The notes under the pieces: model-generated | What the model was told of the DNA's origin: nothing | The model's database searches: none | What the model saw: the letters and a program-made list of their open reading frames with translations, nothing else | NCBI GenBank assembly: GCA_964537685.1 | Contig: CAZICM010000002.1 | Location: 62,001-126,000, forward strand | DNA from: CAZICM01 sp964537685 | GTDB lineage: Bacteria > Myxococcota_A > Polyangia > Polyangiales > Polyangiaceae | DNA length: 64,000 nucleotides | Direction of reading: 5' to 3' | In this document: one piece after another, positions 14,936 through 24,400 of the stretch | Numbering within the stretch: the first letter of the stretch is position 1 | Layout of the letters: each line of letters starts with the position of its first letter | Position numbers and translations under genes: made by a program

Positions 14936-16408
14936 ATGAGCGCCCAGCAGAATAACGATCATAATCCCGACCAATTCGAGCGGGAGCTCACCACGGATTT
15001 GAACGATCAGACCCCGGACAAGCCCAAAGGATTGCCGCTTCATACGCGCATTCTCATCGGCCTCGGCGTCGGCGTCGTCTCGGGCATTGCCGTCAATACG
15101 ATTTTTACGGCAGCCCATCCGGGCGTGAATGCCTTTATCAAGCATGTGAGCGAGCCCTTAGGAAGCTTGTTTTTAAGGCTTCTCTTAATGCTCGTGGTGC
15201 CCTTGGTCTTTTCCTCGCTGGTCATGGGCGTCTACGGCGTGGGCGATGCGCGAAAGCTCGGGCGCGTGGGCGCAAAAACATTGGCCTATACCATCGTTGT
15301 ATCCGCCATTTCTGTCGTTATTGGACTCGGTCTGGCCCGCACCATTGAGCCTGGAAAACGCCTCGATCCCGCCACGGCCCAAGCTCTTCAGCAGCGCTAC
15401 GGCGAAGATGCCCAAAAGCGGGTAGCCGATCAAAAAGCAGCCGATACTTCGAGCGAAGCCCCATTGATGACCGCCATTAAAACCATTGTGCCAGCCAATC
15501 CTGTAACGGCGGCCGCGGGCGAAACGCCCAATATGCTGCATTTAATGTTTTTTGCCCTCATGATCGGCATCGCCGCCACCATGCTCCCCAAAGAAACGGC
15601 CGATCCATTTCTGTCCGCGGTCGGCGGCCTCTATGAAATCAGCGCCAAGCTGGTCGATATGGTGATGAAAATCGCGCCCTATGCCGTGGCTTTCTTGCTC
15701 TTCAACAATACAGCCCGCTTTGGCCTCGATTTACTCGCCGCCCTCGGCTGGTTTATGGTCACCGTTTTGCTCGGATTGGCCATTCATATGTTCGGCGTGT
15801 ATTCGGCCTCCATTTATTTTCTAGCCGGAATGAAGCCTCTCGATTTCTTCCGCCGGGTAAAGACTGCAATTTTAACGGCATTCTCTACATCCTCATCGAA
15901 TGCAACGCTTCCCACGGCGATGCGGGTCACGGAAGAAAACGTTGGTGTGCCTCGCCAAATTGGAAGTTTTGTCCTCACCGTGGGTGCCACCGCCAATCAA
16001 AATGGAACAGCCCTCTATGAAGGTGTAACGGTATTATTTCTCGCTCAGCTCGCAGGCGTCAATTTAAGCCTGGGGCAGCAGCTAATGGTCGTTTATCTGG
16101 CCATTTTAGGCGGCATTGGAACGGCGGGCGTACCCTCGGGCTCCATTCCCTTTATTGTCGCGGTGCTGGCTACCATCGGCGTCAATCCAGCCTTAATCGC
16201 AATTATTTTAGGGGTCGATAGGATTTTAGACATGTGCCGCACCACCGTGAATGTGGTCGGCGATATTTGCGCCGCCGCGTATATCGCGCGTTCAGAAGGC
16301 TATGAACTCGGGGCCTCCGCTACAGGTCAATCTGCATCCCCAGCTCCACCACCCGCCCAGGCGGCAGCCCAAAGTACATCGTCGCAGGACGCGCATTCTT
16401 CGAAATAA
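14936..16408 (+). CDS. Dicarboxylate/amino acid:cation symporter (DAACS, GltP type)
   Basis: 490-aa integral membrane symporter for glutamate, aspartate or C4-dicarboxylates. It shows the serine-rich loop FSTSSSNATLPTAM (about residue 318), the ion motif ATANQNGTALYEG (about 352), the second hairpin ILGGIGTAGVPSGSI and DRILDMCRTTVNVVGD (about 427-442), all hallmark DAACS segments. A 30-residue cytoplasmic leader precedes TM1. The last about 35 residues (Ala/Pro/Ser-rich) are non-conserved and are encoded antisense to the 3' end of kup (89-bp overlap). The ATG at 14936 has GGAG at 9 nt; a TTG at 14921 is less likely. Substrate not determinable. Confidence 0.9.
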   Translation: MSAQQNNDHNPDQFERELTTDLNDQTPDKPKGLPLHTRILIGLGVGVVSGIAVNTIFTAAHPGVNAFIKHVSEPLGSLFLRLLLMLVVPLVFSSLVMGVYGVGDARKLGRVGAKTLAYTIVVSAISVVIGLGLARTIEPGKRLDPATAQALQQRYGEDAQKRVADQKAADTSSEAPLMTAIKTIVPANPVTAAAGETPNMLHLMFFALMIGIAATMLPKETADPFLSAVGGLYEISAKLVDMVMKIAPYAVAFLLFNNTARFGLDLLAALGWFMVTVLLGLAIHMFGVYSASIYFLAGMKPLDFFRRVKTAILTAFSTSSSNATLPTAMRVTEENVGVPRQIGSFVLTVGATANQNGTALYEGVTVLFLAQLAGVNLSLGQQLMVVYLAILGGIGTAGVPSGSIPFIVAVLATIGVNPALIAIILGVDRILDMCRTTVNVVGDICAAAYIARSEGYELGASATGQSASPAPPPAQAAAQSTSSQDAHSSK

Positions 16409-18791
16409 AAGCGAAAAGCACCTTGCGCCATTGCCACATGCCCGAATGCCCCGTCGGTAGCAGCGTTTCACGGCCCAAATAAAAACTGGTGCTTCCGGGC
16501 TCCGTCACCAAATCGTGCTTTTTGCAGAGTTCCAGCACCTGAAGCACATTGGGCTGCTGCATAAAGCCATAGCGCGCAACAACCTTGAAAAACCCATCGC
16601 CCAGCTCTTTGACTTCCACCCTCCGCTCGGGCGCCACCTCGGGCACTTTTAGGCTTTCAATCGTCAATAAAATAACCTGCTTGTGAAGCACTTGGTTGTG
16701 CTTGAAGTGATGCAGCAGCACAGGCGGCGTTCCATGCGGATTGGATGCCATGAATATCGCCGTGCCCTTTACCCGGTGAGGCTTCGTTTCCTTCACATCA
16801 TCCAAAAACATTTGCAATGGCAAAGCACTCTGTTGAATTGCTTCCGCCAAAATCTTCCGGCCCGCTTTCCATGTCGTCATTACGGTGAAAATCAGCAGCG
16901 CCATCGCGATAGGGAACCATCCTCCATCGAAAAATTTTGCCGCATTCGCGCCGAAAAACGCAATATCCACCGCCAAAAATAGCGTGACCAGCGGAAGCGC
17001 TTTCCACACTGGCCAATGCCATCGCCGCGTGACCACCACATAATATACAATCGTGGTGATGCCCATCGTTCCCGTAACGGCAATGCCATAGGCCGCGGCC
17101 AGCGCGCTCGACGATTTGAATTGCAATACCAAGAAAATGCAAGCCACCAATAACGCGCGGTTTACCTCGGGAATGTAAATCTGGCCCTCGGTGTCCTTGG
17201 ATGTGTGAACAATGGTTACGCGGGGAAAAAAGCCCAATTGCACGGCTTGCTGCGTGAGCGAAAAAGCACCTGAAATTAAGGCTTGGGATGCAACAACCGT
17301 CGCCGCCGTCGCAATGGCCACCGTCGGATACAGCGCCCACGAAGGCACGAGCGCATAAAAAGGATTCAGCGCCGCCTCGGGATGTTTCAGCAGTACCGCG
17401 CCTTGTCCAAAATAATTCAGCACCAAGGACGGCCACACGCAGCAAAGCCACGCCATCCGGATGGGCACCCGGCCAAAATGCCCCATATCCGCATAGAGCG
17501 CCTCGCCGCCGGTAATGCACAAAACGACCGCGCCCAGAATTAAAAACCCATGCCCTTTGTGCTCGATGAAAAAATGCACGCCATGGCGGGGATCGACAGC
17601 CGCCAATACTGAAGGATTGTCGATGATATGGGTGATTCCCAATACGGCAATCGCGGCAAACCATACGACTGTAATTGGGCCGAACACGGCGCCGACCTTT
17701 TCCGTGCCATGCTTTTGCCCCATAAAAAGCGCGAGCAAAATAACGCATGTTAATGGAAGAATTGCCGGCTTTAATGATGATGTTGCAACTTCCAAGCCTT
17801 CAATGGCCGAAAGCACGCTGATGGCCGGCGTGATAACGCCGTCGCCGTACAAAAGCGCCGCCCCAAAAAGCACCAAGAGCACAAGCGCGATGGGCGCCGA
17901 TTTATCCTTTTCGCTTTTGCCCGGCACCAGCGCGAGCAAGGCCAAAATACCGCCCGCGCCTTCGTTATCGGCCTTCATGATAAACGACAGGTATTTCAGC
18001 GTGACGACCATCGCCATCGCCCAAAACACCAGCGAAAGCACGCCCAGCACATTTTCGGGCGTGGCCGTTACGTGATGCGTCGAGGCAGGGCTAAAGCACT
18101 CCTTCACCGCGTAGAGCGGGCTTGTTCCGATATCGCCAAACACAACGCCCAGCGCGGCCACCGTCAGTTTCCACAGGCTTCCCTGCCCATGGGCTCCGTG
18201 TCCCGCTGAATGAGGCATCGCCTCCACAACCGTTTTTGCCGCCGCGGGGGCGCGCTTCCCCGCTTCCGCAACCGGCTTTTTGGCCTTACCTGAAGCCGCC
18301 TTTTTTTTCGGCGCAGCGGCCTTCACAGGCTCCGGCGGGGCCGGCTCCGCTTCCGATCCTTCGCCCTCTTTGGCATCGCTTGTTTGGGCCGCCGCCTTCA
18401 CGTCTTCGCTCACGGCGGGCGGCGTTTCAGCCTTTATTTCTTCTGCGGCCTTCGCTTCATTCGCTACTTCAGGCACCTCGGCCTTGGGAGCGCCCGGTTC
18501 GGGCTGAATGACAGCTTCCTTTGGCTCGCTCACCGCCGGCGCTTGTACCGCCGCCTGCACCTCTGCCGCCTGCACCTCTGCCGCTTGTTGAGGCTCGTTG
18601 GACGCCAAAACCGCGCTCCCGGAGACAACCGGTTCCTTGCCTTCCGTTTTGGGAGCCGCACTCTCTTCCACAGGAGCCTTGGCCTCTGCATTCGCGGCAC
18701 TCGCACTCCCGGACTGAACCTGCCCTTGCGCATCCGAAGGCGCTTGTTCCTTCGCTGCCTCCGATGCTTCGGGTTCTTTATCTGAACTCAT
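16320..18791 (-). CDS. kup: Kup-family potassium transporter with long disordered N-terminus
   Basis: 823-aa K+ uptake permease. The KUP core begins near residue 205 and carries the signature GVVFGDIGTSPLYAVKE (about 212-228), GALLYGDGVITPAISVLSA and the conserved C-terminal ending FGLPPGRVVELGMQIDL. From there the length (about 618) matches ordinary Kup. The first about 200 residues are low-complexity, rich in Ala, Glu, Pro and Lys and ending in a His/Gly patch (SAGHGAHGQG). This extension is absent from typical Kup and is probably cytoplasmic and disordered. The 3' end overlaps the convergent symporter gene by 89 bp; since the Kup C-terminus is conserved, the symporter tail is the newer sequence. 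Confidence 0.92.
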   Translation of the reverse strand: MSSDKEPEASEAAKEQAPSDAQGQVQSGSASAANAEAKAPVEESAAPKTEGKEPVVSGSAVLASNEPQQAAEVQAAEVQAAVQAPAVSEPKEAVIQPEPGAPKAEVPEVANEAKAAEEIKAETPPAVSEDVKAAAQTSDAKEGEGSEAEPAPPEPVKAAAPKKKAASGKAKKPVAEAGKRAPAAAKTVVEAMPHSAGHGAHGQGSLWKLTVAALGVVFGDIGTSPLYAVKECFSPASTHHVTATPENVLGVLSLVFWAMAMVVTLKYLSFIMKADNEGAGGILALLALVPGKSEKDKSAPIALVLLVLFGAALLYGDGVITPAISVLSAIEGLEVATSSLKPAILPLTCVILLALFMGQKHGTEKVGAVFGPITVVWFAAIAVLGITHIIDNPSVLAAVDPRHGVHFFIEHKGHGFLILGAVVLCITGGEALYADMGHFGRVPIRMAWLCCVWPSLVLNYFGQGAVLLKHPEAALNPFYALVPSWALYPTVAIATAATVVASQALISGAFSLTQQAVQLGFFPRVTIVHTSKDTEGQIYIPEVNRALLVACIFLVLQFKSSSALAAAYGIAVTGTMGITTIVYYVVVTRRWHWPVWKALPLVTLFLAVDIAFFGANAAKFFDGGWFPIAMALLIFTVMTTWKAGRKILAEAIQQSALPLQMFLDDVKETKPHRVKGTAIFMASNPHGTPPVLLHHFKHNQVLHKQVILLTIESLKVPEVAPERRVEVKELGDGFFKVVARYGFMQQPNVLQVLELCKKHDLVTEPGSTSFYLGRETLLPTGHSGMWQWRKVLFAFISKNARPATMYFGLPPGRVVELGMQIDL

Positions 18792-18867
18792 CAGCGCGAA
18801 TCCTACACCTAAGCCCGGCCATTAGAAGGGGGTGCCGAGCCGCGCGGAGGCTAAAGGAGGCTTAAAA

Positions 18868-18896
18868 TATTGAACACCGCCCCCATTGCCCTAAAT
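18868..18896 (+). promoter_or_regulatory. Possible promoter of the PYP-like gene
   Basis: TTGAAC at 18868-18873 and a weak -10 (AAATAC, 18891-18896) are 17 nt apart, followed by a strong AAAGGAGG ribosome binding site at 18915-18922. The -10 match is poor, so this is tentative. Confidence 0.3.
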
Positions 18897-18927
18897 ACGG
18901 TATGAGTACCAACCAAAGGAGGAAGCC

Positions 18928-19302
18928 ATGGCCCAACTTCTGGATTTGAGTAGCTACCAAACCCTGAAAAACCTTAATGAAGAACAACTCGATGAGCTGC
19001 CCTACGGCGCAATCCGGCTGGATAAAACAGGAAAGATCATTAGTTACAATCGTTTTGAATCCCTACTCGCGGGTATTGCCAAAGAAAATGCCATCGGCAA
19101 AAACTTCTTTACGGAAATCGCTCCCTGCACCGACGTAAGAGAATTCAGAGGCCGCTTCGAAGAAGGCGTCGCCAAGAAAAAGCTGCACGAGAAATTCCGC
19201 TATCACTTTCCCTTCAGGCACCAGCCCCGCAATGTGATGATTACCCTCTTTTTTCACGCCGAGACCGATGACGCTTGGGTCTTCGTCCAGCCCATCGAAT
19301 AA
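18928..19302 (+). CDS. Photoactive yellow protein-like PAS protein
   Basis: 124-aa single PAS domain, collinear over its length with Halorhodospira photoactive yellow protein (125 aa). Shared blocks are QLDELPYGAIRLD, IGKNFFTEIAPCTD and the C-terminal WVFV. Cys67 lies where PYP attaches p-coumaric acid (Cys69). Tyr40 and Glu44 match the chromophore hydrogen-bond partners Tyr42 and Glu46. Thr50 and Arg52 of PYP are replaced by Ala48 and Ile50, so photocycle kinetics may differ. It is preceded by a strong AAAGGAGG site and stands alone. No tyrosine ammonia-lyase or coumarate ligase is in the window, so pigment loading is unproven. Confidence 0.78.
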   Translation: MAQLLDLSSYQTLKNLNEEQLDELPYGAIRLDKTGKIISYNRFESLLAGIAKENAIGKNFFTEIAPCTDVREFRGRFEEGVAKKKLHEKFRYHFPFRHQPRNVMITLFFHAETDDAWVFVQPIE

Positions 19303-19348
19303 TCAACCAATTCTTTTCATTTATTTTGCGATTGCGCTCCCGCCCTTC

Positions 19349-19390
19349 TTGACAGCGCCTCCCATTGTCTCTAATTGACCGGCGGGTCAA
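19349..19390 (+). promoter_or_regulatory. Promoter and TetR operator of the efflux operon
   Basis: TTGACA (19349-19354) is followed after 17 nt by a weak -10 (TAATTG). The -10 runs into a perfect dyad TTGACCGGCGGGTCAA at 19375-19390, ending two bases before the regulator ATG. A repressor bound here would block its own promoter. Confidence 0.65.
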
Positions 19391-19392
19391 CT

Positions 19393-20115
19393 ATGCCGCG
19401 CCTTGCCGACCGCCGCGTCAAGATCGATTTGCTCAGAGCCGCCGAAGCTACGTTCGCGGAACATGGGCTAACCGCATCCAAGGTCGAACAGATCACGGCG
19501 AGGGCAGGTGTTTCCAAGGGAGCGTTTTACCTTCATTTCGAGAGCAAAGAAGACTGCTTCCGCCAGATTGTCGAAGCCTTTATCGCAAGGCTCGCGGCCT
19601 GTCTCGAATGGCCTCCGGCCCAGCTTCCGGCGCAGGCCGCAGGCGAGCTTAAAAGCGCCTTTAGCGTGGCCGAGCTGCGGGAAAAATGGCTGGCCCACAA
19701 TTGCGATGTGCTCGAGTTTTGCTGGCAGAACCGGGCCTTGCTCCGGATGATACTGGCCGGAGGCGGTGCCGCGCCGTTTACGTATTTAATCGATGAATTC
19801 GCCGAACGCGCCGCCAAACAGATTGAAAGCTGGACGGCCTACGCCAAAGAACTGGGCCTCTACCGCGCCGATCTCGACGTATCCGTCGTCGCAACGCTTA
19901 TCGGAGGAGCTCACGATCGCCTCGTTAGAGAACTGATCAAACAGCCCAAACGGCCGAATATCGAAGCCTGGGCAAGCCAAGCCATCGATATCTTTTTGAT
20001 CGGGCTCTCCGCCGTTCAGCCAAACCGTACGCCGCGCCACAAAACGCTCTCCAGCGTTTCTGACCCGCTGGTCACTGAAGCTTCAAATACCTTAGAAATC
20101 AAGCCTCACAACTAA
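19393..20115 (+). CDS. TetR family transcriptional regulator
   Basis: 240-aa repressor. The N-terminal helix-turn-helix (LRAAEATFAEHGLTASKVEQITARAG then VSKGAFYLHFESKEDCF) is the classic TetR pattern; the C-terminal alpha-helical part is the ligand domain. It is the first gene of a set with a membrane-fusion protein and an RND pump, and a 16-bp dyad overlaps its promoter, so autorepression and control of the pump are likely. The ATG at 19393 is chosen over an in-frame TTG at 19375 because that TTG lies inside the dyad. The last about 30 residues look disordered. Confidence 0.9.
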   Translation: MPRLADRRVKIDLLRAAEATFAEHGLTASKVEQITARAGVSKGAFYLHFESKEDCFRQIVEAFIARLAACLEWPPAQLPAQAAGELKSAFSVAELREKWLAHNCDVLEFCWQNRALLRMILAGGGAAPFTYLIDEFAERAAKQIESWTAYAKELGLYRADLDVSVVATLIGGAHDRLVRELIKQPKRPNIEAWASQAIDIFLIGLSAVQPNRTPRHKTLSSVSDPLVTEASNTLEIKPHN

Positions 20116-20165
20116 TTCGCCGTTTGACGAAAGCCGCCAAAAACGTTTTGACTGTAGGACCATGT

Positions 20166-21449
20166 ATGTCGCAAGCCGCTGATCCTTCTCTCACGCCCCG
20201 CACGGACAAACCTCAAGCCGAGCCCGCAAAGAAGGGCCGCGTCGGACTGATTGTCACGCTGATCATCGGCGCTGGACTGGCCGGAATCATTGGCCTGCGC
20301 GTCAAGGAAAAGCTGGCCGAGAAGAAGGCTCTCGAGCAATCGGTGGCTGCGGGAACGGCTCAATCCCAGAAAGGCGAAAGCACCGCAGTAAACCGAAAAC
20401 GCGCATACAAGCCTGTGCGCGGGGAATCGGTGATGTATAGGCCGCGCATTTCCATCACGGGAACGCTTTCGCCGATTCAAGAGAGCGATATCGGTTTTAA
20501 AGTGCCCGGGCGGCTTCAATCGATTCGCGTAAAAGTGGGCGACACGGTGAAGGCGGGCACCTTGCTGGCCACGCTGGATGGGGCCGAGGCAAGCGCGCAG
20601 GCGGCGGCGGCGGCAGCGGGCGCGCGGGCGGCGGAAATTGGCTATGAAATGGCGAAGGATGCGCAGCGCCGCACGGATTCTCTCTTTGAATCCAAAGCCA
20701 TCAGCGAGGCGGAACGCACAGGGGTTCAGCAAAAAGCTTCGCTGGCCCAGGCTCAATACGAAATGGCCCGCGCGCAGGCCCAGCTCGCGACGCAAAACCT
20801 GGGAAATACAAGGATTGTCGCGCCATTTTCGGGTTCCATCGCCCGCGTTCCAAGCGGTGTCGGACGCTTTGTGGGCCCCGGCGAGCCTTTGGTTCATATC
20901 GACGATACAAGCGTGCTCAAGTTCTCGGCAACGCTTTCGGAAACAGACGCCTCGATGGTCGACGTGGGCTCGATCTTTTCAATCGATGATCCTTCTGCCA
21001 CGCGCGTATTGGAGGGCGAAGAGGCAAAGCCTCCCCAATTTAAAGGCCGCATTACTTCTGTTTTAAATTCGCTCGATCCTCAGACGCGGCGCGTTCCTAT
21101 CGTGGGCGAGCTCCCCAATAAACCGCCGACAGGTCTCCGGGCCGGCGCCTTTGTCCGCGTGACCATTACACCTGAAAAGGAAGTCAATACCATTAAATTG
21201 CCTGCCGGTGCACTGAGGCCGGGCTCACAGGACGAAGTGGTCATTGCGAGAAGCGGCAAAGCGCATATTGCCCGCCTATCGCTGACGATTGGAGAAGACG
21301 GTTCACTCTATGTGCGCTCGGGCCTGTCGCCTTCGGATGACGTTCTGCTCGAGCCCAGTGTCGAACTCCGCGACGGCGATGAAGTCATGCTGGAAGGCGC
21401 GGCTCCGGCAGCTCCGGTTCCCCCAACACCCGCACCCAAAAAACCCTGA
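20166..21449 (+). CDS. RND efflux membrane-fusion (periplasmic adaptor) protein
   Basis: 427-aa adaptor linking an inner-membrane RND pump to an outer-membrane channel. An N-terminal TM anchor (VGLIVTLIIGAGLAGIIGL, about 21-39) replaces a lipobox. Then come the lipoyl half GFKVPGRLQSIRVKVGDTVKAG, an Ala/Gln-rich alpha-hairpin (about 140-210), the second lipoyl half NTRIVAPFSGSIARV, a beta barrel and the membrane-proximal domain. A Pro-rich tail ends the protein. It lies 50 bp after the TetR gene and 9 bp before the pump gene. The ATG at 20166 follows AGGA. Confidence 0.9.
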   Translation: MSQAADPSLTPRTDKPQAEPAKKGRVGLIVTLIIGAGLAGIIGLRVKEKLAEKKALEQSVAAGTAQSQKGESTAVNRKRAYKPVRGESVMYRPRISITGTLSPIQESDIGFKVPGRLQSIRVKVGDTVKAGTLLATLDGAEASAQAAAAAAGARAAEIGYEMAKDAQRRTDSLFESKAISEAERTGVQQKASLAQAQYEMARAQAQLATQNLGNTRIVAPFSGSIARVPSGVGRFVGPGEPLVHIDDTSVLKFSATLSETDASMVDVGSIFSIDDPSATRVLEGEEAKPPQFKGRITSVLNSLDPQTRRVPIVGELPNKPPTGLRAGAFVRVTITPEKEVNTIKLPAGALRPGSQDEVVIARSGKAHIARLSLTIGEDGSLYVRSGLSPSDDVLLEPSVELRDGDEVMLEGAAPAAPVPPTPAPKKP

Positions 21450-21458
21450 GCCTCCGCC

Positions 21459-24400
21459 ATGAATATTTCAGCCATTGCCATTAAACGCCCGGTATTTACC
21501 GTCATGGTGACGGTGGCGCTGCTGGTCTTGGGCTTGGTCGGCCTATCCCGCCTCGGCACCGATTTATTCCCCGACGTTTCTTTTCCGATTGTGTCGGTGA
21601 ATATCGTTTATGCGGGCGCGAGCCCGACCGAAATCGAAAGCCAAGTCACGAAGCCCGTTGAAGATGCGGTTGTTTCGCTGAACGGCATCGACCGGGTCAT
21701 CACGTTTTCGCGTGAAAGCCTTTCAACGACGATTATTCAATTCAAGCTGGGTGTCGATATTCAGGAAGCGGCAACGCAGGTCCGCGAGCGCGTCGCGCAG
21801 ATCCGGATGAAATTGCCCGCCGATGTGAAAGAGCCCGCAGTATCGCGCCTGGACGTGGGCGCGACACCGGTGCTCACGTACACGCTCAGCGGTCCGGGCG
21901 CGCTCAGTGAAATCCGTAAATTTGGCGACGATATTATCCGGCCCGCACTGGAGCAGGTGGACGGTGTCGCGGCGGTCAATGTAAAGGGCGGCGCCGATCG
22001 CGAGGTAAAAGTCGATTTATTTCCCTCGGAGCTCGATTCCCGATTTCTTTCGCCCGAGGCGGTGATTCGCTCGCTTCAGGCGGCCAATATCACCGTACCG
22101 GCAGGGCATTTCGATCAAGGTGCGCGGGAAATCAGCGTGCGCGCGGTGGGCGAGCTGAATGCCGTGGAATCGGTGCGCGATTTAATTATCGCGACGGCGA
22201 GAGACGGCTCGGCGGTACGGCTTCGCGATGTGGCGCAGGTGAGCGATGGTTACGCCGAAATGCGAACGCGCATCCGGGTAAACGGCGAAGAAGCGGTTTC
22301 GCTCGAAGTGGTAAAGCAATCGGGGCGCAATACGGTCGAAATTGCTGATGCGGTGCAGAAAAGGCTCGCGGAAATTCAAAAAACCTTTCCCGAGGGCATG
22401 CGCACTTCATTGATTATCGATCAATCTCAATTTATTCGTGAAAATGCTCATGAAGTTGAAATTGCCATTGTCTTCGGCGGTGCGATGGCGATTCTGGTCA
22501 TTCTGCTATTCATGCTCGATCTGCGCTCGACCATTATCAGCGCATTGGCATTGCCCACGAGCGTCGTGGCCACATTCTTTTTGATGTACGCGCTGGGCTT
22601 CACGCTCAATATGATGACATTGCTCGGCCTATCTCTTGCAATTGGCTTGCTTATCGACGACGCGGTCGTGGTGCGCGAAAATATTTTCAAGCATCTGGAG
22701 CGGGGCGAAGAGCCCAAACAAGCGGCCTTAAAAGGCACTGAAGAGATCGCGCTCAGCGTATTGGCGACCACCTTTACCATTGTGGCTGTTTTCGTTCCCG
22801 TGGCATTTATGTCCGGTATGGTTGGCCAATTCTTTCGTCAATTCGGCCTCACCGTATCGGCCTCGGTCATGGTGTCGCTGTTTGTGGCCTTCACGCTCGA
22901 TCCGATGCTGTCATCGCGCTTTTCAATCGCGCTCCACGAAAAGAAAAATCACGGCTTCTTCGAGGCGATTAAACGGCCTTTTGAATACGTGTACAGCGCA
23001 ATGGACGATGGCTACAGAAACCTGCTCGACTTTTCGCTGCGCCATAAACTCTTGGTCGGAGCGATGGCCATTGGTTCGCTTATCGGCGCGGGCCAGCTTT
23101 TAAAAATTATGGGCGCGGACTTCGTAAATCCCGAGGATCGCGGCCAAATGATGATGGAAGTCGAACTCCCCGCAGGCACTTCTCTCGAAGAGACCAGCAG
23201 GGCCTTGGCCGAGGTCGAAAAAGAAATCCTGAGTGACAAATTGTTCACCACGGTTCTCGCAACGCTCGGACCCAACGGCGATACCAACAAGGCCACGCTC
23301 CGCATTCTCGCCCTTCAAAAACAGGAGCGGACCGTCGGCATCGCCGAACTGAAAGACCGCGCCCGCAAAGCCGCGTCCCATTTAAAATCGGCCAAGGTCG
23401 TCGTGACCGATCCGGCGTTTATCGAAGGCGCCGGCGTTCAGGCGCCCATTATGATCAATATCAGCGGCAATGCGTTCAGCGACCTTTCTCAAGTGGCGAA
23501 TCAAGTTGGAGAGATCCTCGAGACCACGCCGGGCACGTCCGACGTACAGGTGCGCTACACCCCCGGCAGGCCGGAACTGCGCGTCTCCATCGATCGCCAG
23601 CGCGCGGCCGATCAAGGCTTGTTCGTGGCCCAGGTAGCGCTCGCCGTACGCACCGCCATGGAGGGCGAGGAAGCCGGAAAGCTGCGCCAGGGCAAGGACG
23701 AAATCCCCATCCGCGTGAGGCTGTCCGCAAGCGCTCGCGAAAGCGCTCAAGACTTATCGCGCATCAGCCTATGGTCGCCCAAGGGCCGCATCACCCTCGG
23801 CGATATCGCGCGTTTCGAGCCGGGCGAAGGTCCGCAGGTTATCGAGCGCGAAGGCCGCATGCGCAGGGTGTCGGTGTGGGCCACGCCGAGAGGCCGCTCG
23901 CTCGGTGAAATTGCCACCGACCTGCAGGCCAAAGTCAAAACGCTTAAATTGCCTCCCGGCACGACCATTTCGTATGACGGCCAAATCAAGCAAATGAATG
24001 AATCAAACGAATCGATGGGATTGGCCCTGATGCTGGGTGTGGTCTTTATTTATTTGGTGCTGGCCTCCCAATTCGAAAGTTTTATCCACCCACTCACCAT
24101 TATGATGACGCTTCCCCTAGCGCTCGTCGGCGCGGTTGTTGCGCTCTTTTTAAGCAAGAACACGCTGGCCATGGGTGCGATGATCGGAATTATTTTATTG
24201 ATGGGCTTGGTCACAAAAAATGCGATTTTATTGGTTGACCGCGCGATCGTGAGGGTACGCGAAAATGGCGAGACCCCCATGAAAGCTATTTTGGAAGCCG
24301 GCCCCGAGCGTTTGCGGCCCATTCTCATGACCAGCGCCGCGATGATTTTGGGTATGCTTCCCACGGCGATTTCCACAGGCAATGGCAGCGAATTCAGGGC

